From positions 1 through 7,423 of the forward strand of contig JAGXHD010000051.1 of NCBI GenBank assembly GCA_024636395.1: DNA of 7,423 nt, written 5' to 3'. Shown here piece after piece: positions 6,373 to 7,423 of the stretch (positions are counted from its first letter, which is position 1; each line of letters opens with the position of its first letter). Source of the stretch: Sulfitobacter sp. (GTDB taxonomy: Bacteria; Pseudomonadota; Alphaproteobacteria; Rhodobacterales; Rhodobacteraceae). The translations under genes were made by a program, and so were the position numbers. Under the pieces are notes generated by a model that did no database searches, was not told the origin of the DNA, and worked only from the letters and a program-made list of their open reading frames with translations.

Positions 6373-6749
6373 CAGATCACACGGCCTTCGGTCAACTCGC
6401 GCACGGCGCTGAGCATTTCTTCGTTTGAAAACGGTTTGGTCATGAAGCGGCTCACGCCCGCGCGCTCCGCCATTTCGCGGTCGCGGCTTTGCCCTCGCGC
6501 GGTTAGCATCAGGATCGGCAGATCAGCCAGTGTCGCGTCGCCGCGTAGCTCGGCGAGGATCTCGAAGCCCGTTTTGCCAGGCAGCATCACATCAAGCATC
6601 ACCAAATCAGGGCGCGCGGCGCGGATCACCTCCGCGGCATTGCCGCCATTGGCCAGTGTCTCCACCCGCCAGCCATCACGCCCAAGTAAAAAGCGGATCG
6701 CCTCCGCGATGTTGGTCTCGTCCTCCACCAACACGACGTGTTTGGCCAT
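6372..6749 (-). CDS. Single-domain response regulator (CheY-like receiver)
   Basis: A complete 125-residue receiver domain with nothing after it. The acidic pocket is E9/D10, the phosphoacceptor is D53 in VMLDVMLPG, the switch Thr is T83 in MLTARG and the invariant Lys is K105 in TKPF. All key residues are present, so it should accept phosphate, most plausibly from H682 of the kinase encoded two genes downstream. It has no DNA-binding or enzymatic output domain, so it must act through protein contacts or as a phosphate sink, unlike the LuxR-type partner CrbR. The ATG at 6749 has a strong ribosome-binding site (GGAGGA on the minus strand, 6757-6762, seven bases away). It is the first gene of the coupled trio, whose junctions are both TGATG. 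A plausible promoter lies upstream at 6824-6852. Confidence 0.95.
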   Translation of the reverse strand: MAKHVVLVEDETNIAEAIRFLLGRDGWRVETLANGGNAAEVIRAARPDLVMLDVMLPGKTGFEILAELRGDATLADLPILMLTARGQSRDREMAERAGVSRFMTKPFSNEEMLSAVRELTEGRVI

Positions 6750-6767
6750 GCAAGCATCCTCCCCAGA

Positions 6768-6776
6768 CTTTGCATA
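6768..6776. promoter_or_regulatory. Possible ScfR/RamB-like half-site
   Basis: CTTTGCATA on the plus strand contains TTTGCA, the core of the TTTGCAAA element known for RamB and PccR-type regulators. It sits between the candidate promoter and the receiver's ribosome-binding site, directly downstream of a gene for an ScfR-type regulator. There is only one imperfect copy, where known targets have two full copies, so this is suggestive at best. Confidence 0.2.
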
Positions 6777-6823
6777 TACCGTCCGTCCAGTCCTCCCCGG
6801 TCAGTCGGTCTTTTAATTTTCGT

Positions 6824-6852
6824 ACGATGCACCCTTCAGGCGCAACTGTCAA
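6824..6852 (-). promoter_or_regulatory. Candidate sigma-70 promoter for the receiver-kinase operon
   Basis: On the minus strand a perfect TTGACA (6847-6852) begins four bases past the stop codon of the ScfR-type gene. A hexamer CATCGT (6824-6829) lies 17 bases downstream but matches TATAAT at only three positions. The spacing is optimal and the -35 box is strong. It would give a leader of roughly 65-70 bases before the receiver ATG. Confidence 0.35.
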
Positions 6853-6855
6853 AAT

Positions 6856-7423
6856 CTACGCACCCGCCATGATGGACGGCTCGCGCCGCGCGCTGCACCG
6901 TTCTTGCGGACAGATACGGCAGGTCGCGCCGACGGCGCGCAACGGCTGACCGTCGCTGCGGGGGGGAGCCGGCACGAGCAGCATAACGCCGCGTGCGGGC
7001 GCCGGCGCATTATAAGATGTCGCGGCGGCGACGTCCGTAGTGGCATAGGCGTCGAATTGGACGTGCCCGCGCCCCAGCTGCGCAAGCCGTTCGTGCAGCA
7101 CAGTTCCCGCCGCCCCGAGCGCCCCGAAAAGAGGCCAGAGCGGGCAACAACTATCGAACCGTGGCACCGCAAAGCCCTGCACCGATTTTCGAAAAATCAC
7201 CGTGCCGGAGCGATCGCAGACCACAAGTCCTGCGCCCAATGTAGGCAACGCAGCCAGACGCCGCAGCATCAGCGCGGGCGGCACCGCGAAACTGCGTGCA
7301 AGGCTCACGGGATCCGGCATCTCCCCGACCACCGCCTGCGCGAGCGTGGCGAGCGGAACGTGCGCCGAATCTCCGCGCACCTGCTCCAGTACCCCGCGCA
7401 GAATGAACCGCGCTGCGGGGGAC
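6856..7423 (-). CDS. ScfR-family short-chain fatty acyl-CoA transcriptional regulator, 5'-truncated
   Basis: The C-terminal part (about 188 residues visible) of an XRE-type regulator of the ScfR group (RamB, MccR, PccR), which respond to short-chain acyl-CoAs and control acetate or propionate assimilation. The N-terminal helix-turn-helix would lie beyond the right edge; the frame is open to the last base and the GTG at 7380 is only an internal codon. Recognised family features are SLARSFAVPPALMLRRLAAL, then VPRFDSCCPLWPLF (the CPLWPLF signature) and, near the end, the cysteine-rich TCRICPQERCSARREP. The stop is at 6856-6858, and 106 bases separate it from the receiver gene on the same strand. 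The neighbourhood suggests that it controls, or shares a stimulus with, the SLC5-type kinase. Family assignment rests on the C-terminal signatures only. Confidence 0.8.
   Translation of the reverse strand, partial: SPAARFILRGVLEQVRGDSAHVPLATLAQAVVGEMPDPVSLARSFAVPPALMLRRLAALPTLGAGLVVCDRSGTVIFRKSVQGFAVPRFDSCCPLWPLFGALGAAGTVLHERLAQLGRGHVQFDAYATTDVAAATSYNAPAPARGVMLLVPAPPRSDGQPLRAVGATCRICPQERCSARREPSIMAGA

Noticed and set aside
1..7423. CRISPR array, tRNA, rRNA, attachment sites or prophage genes
   Set aside because: No regularly spaced repeats, cloverleaf-like segments, integrase or phage genes were seen on either strand.

Overview
The window looks like a chromosomal segment of an alphaproteobacterium, most likely a marine Rhodobacteraceae (Roseobacter/Sulfitobacter-like). 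GC is high. The protein families seen together here are all common in that family: a BigR/Blh-type sulfur hydrolase, a stand-alone DUF442 sulfurtransferase, an SLC5-STAC histidine kinase, an ScfR-type regulator and a FliM/FliN-like SpoA protein. The placement rests on recognition of protein families, not on a database search.

Region 1 (1-1993, + strand) is the sulfur side. It opens with a 5'-truncated metallo-beta-lactamase-fold hydrolase of the ETHE1/Blh persulfide dioxygenase-like group. About 750 bases follow with no convincing gene. They hold several short hairpins, an eight-T run and one small coding-like remnant. A complete 140-residue DUF442 (TIGR01244) rhodanese-like sulfurtransferase comes next. 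In other bacteria these two activities are fused or encoded side by side, so the long gap is unusual.

Region 2 (2060-3313, - strand) converges on the sulfur gene. It encodes a 417-residue FliM/FliN-like protein with a C-terminal SpoA domain and an acidic tail. No other flagellar gene is in view.

Region 3 (3365-7423, - strand) is a signalling cluster. Read in transcription order it is: the 3' part of an ScfR-type short-chain fatty acyl-CoA transcriptional regulator, a single-domain CheY-like receiver, a 97-residue two-helix membrane protein, and a 904-residue histidine kinase whose sensor half is a sodium/solute symporter (SLC5) domain followed by a STAC-like linker. The receiver, membrane protein and kinase overlap by one base at TGATG junctions, so they almost certainly form one translationally coupled operon. 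The FliM-like gene lies 51 bases downstream in the same direction, across a 7-bp hairpin.

The likely theme of region 3 is sensing or uptake-coupled detection of a small carboxylate such as acetate or propionate. This is inferred from CrbS/CbrA-like kinases and ScfR regulators. The output is unknown, because the receiver has no DNA-binding domain. The nearby SpoA protein is a speculative candidate partner.
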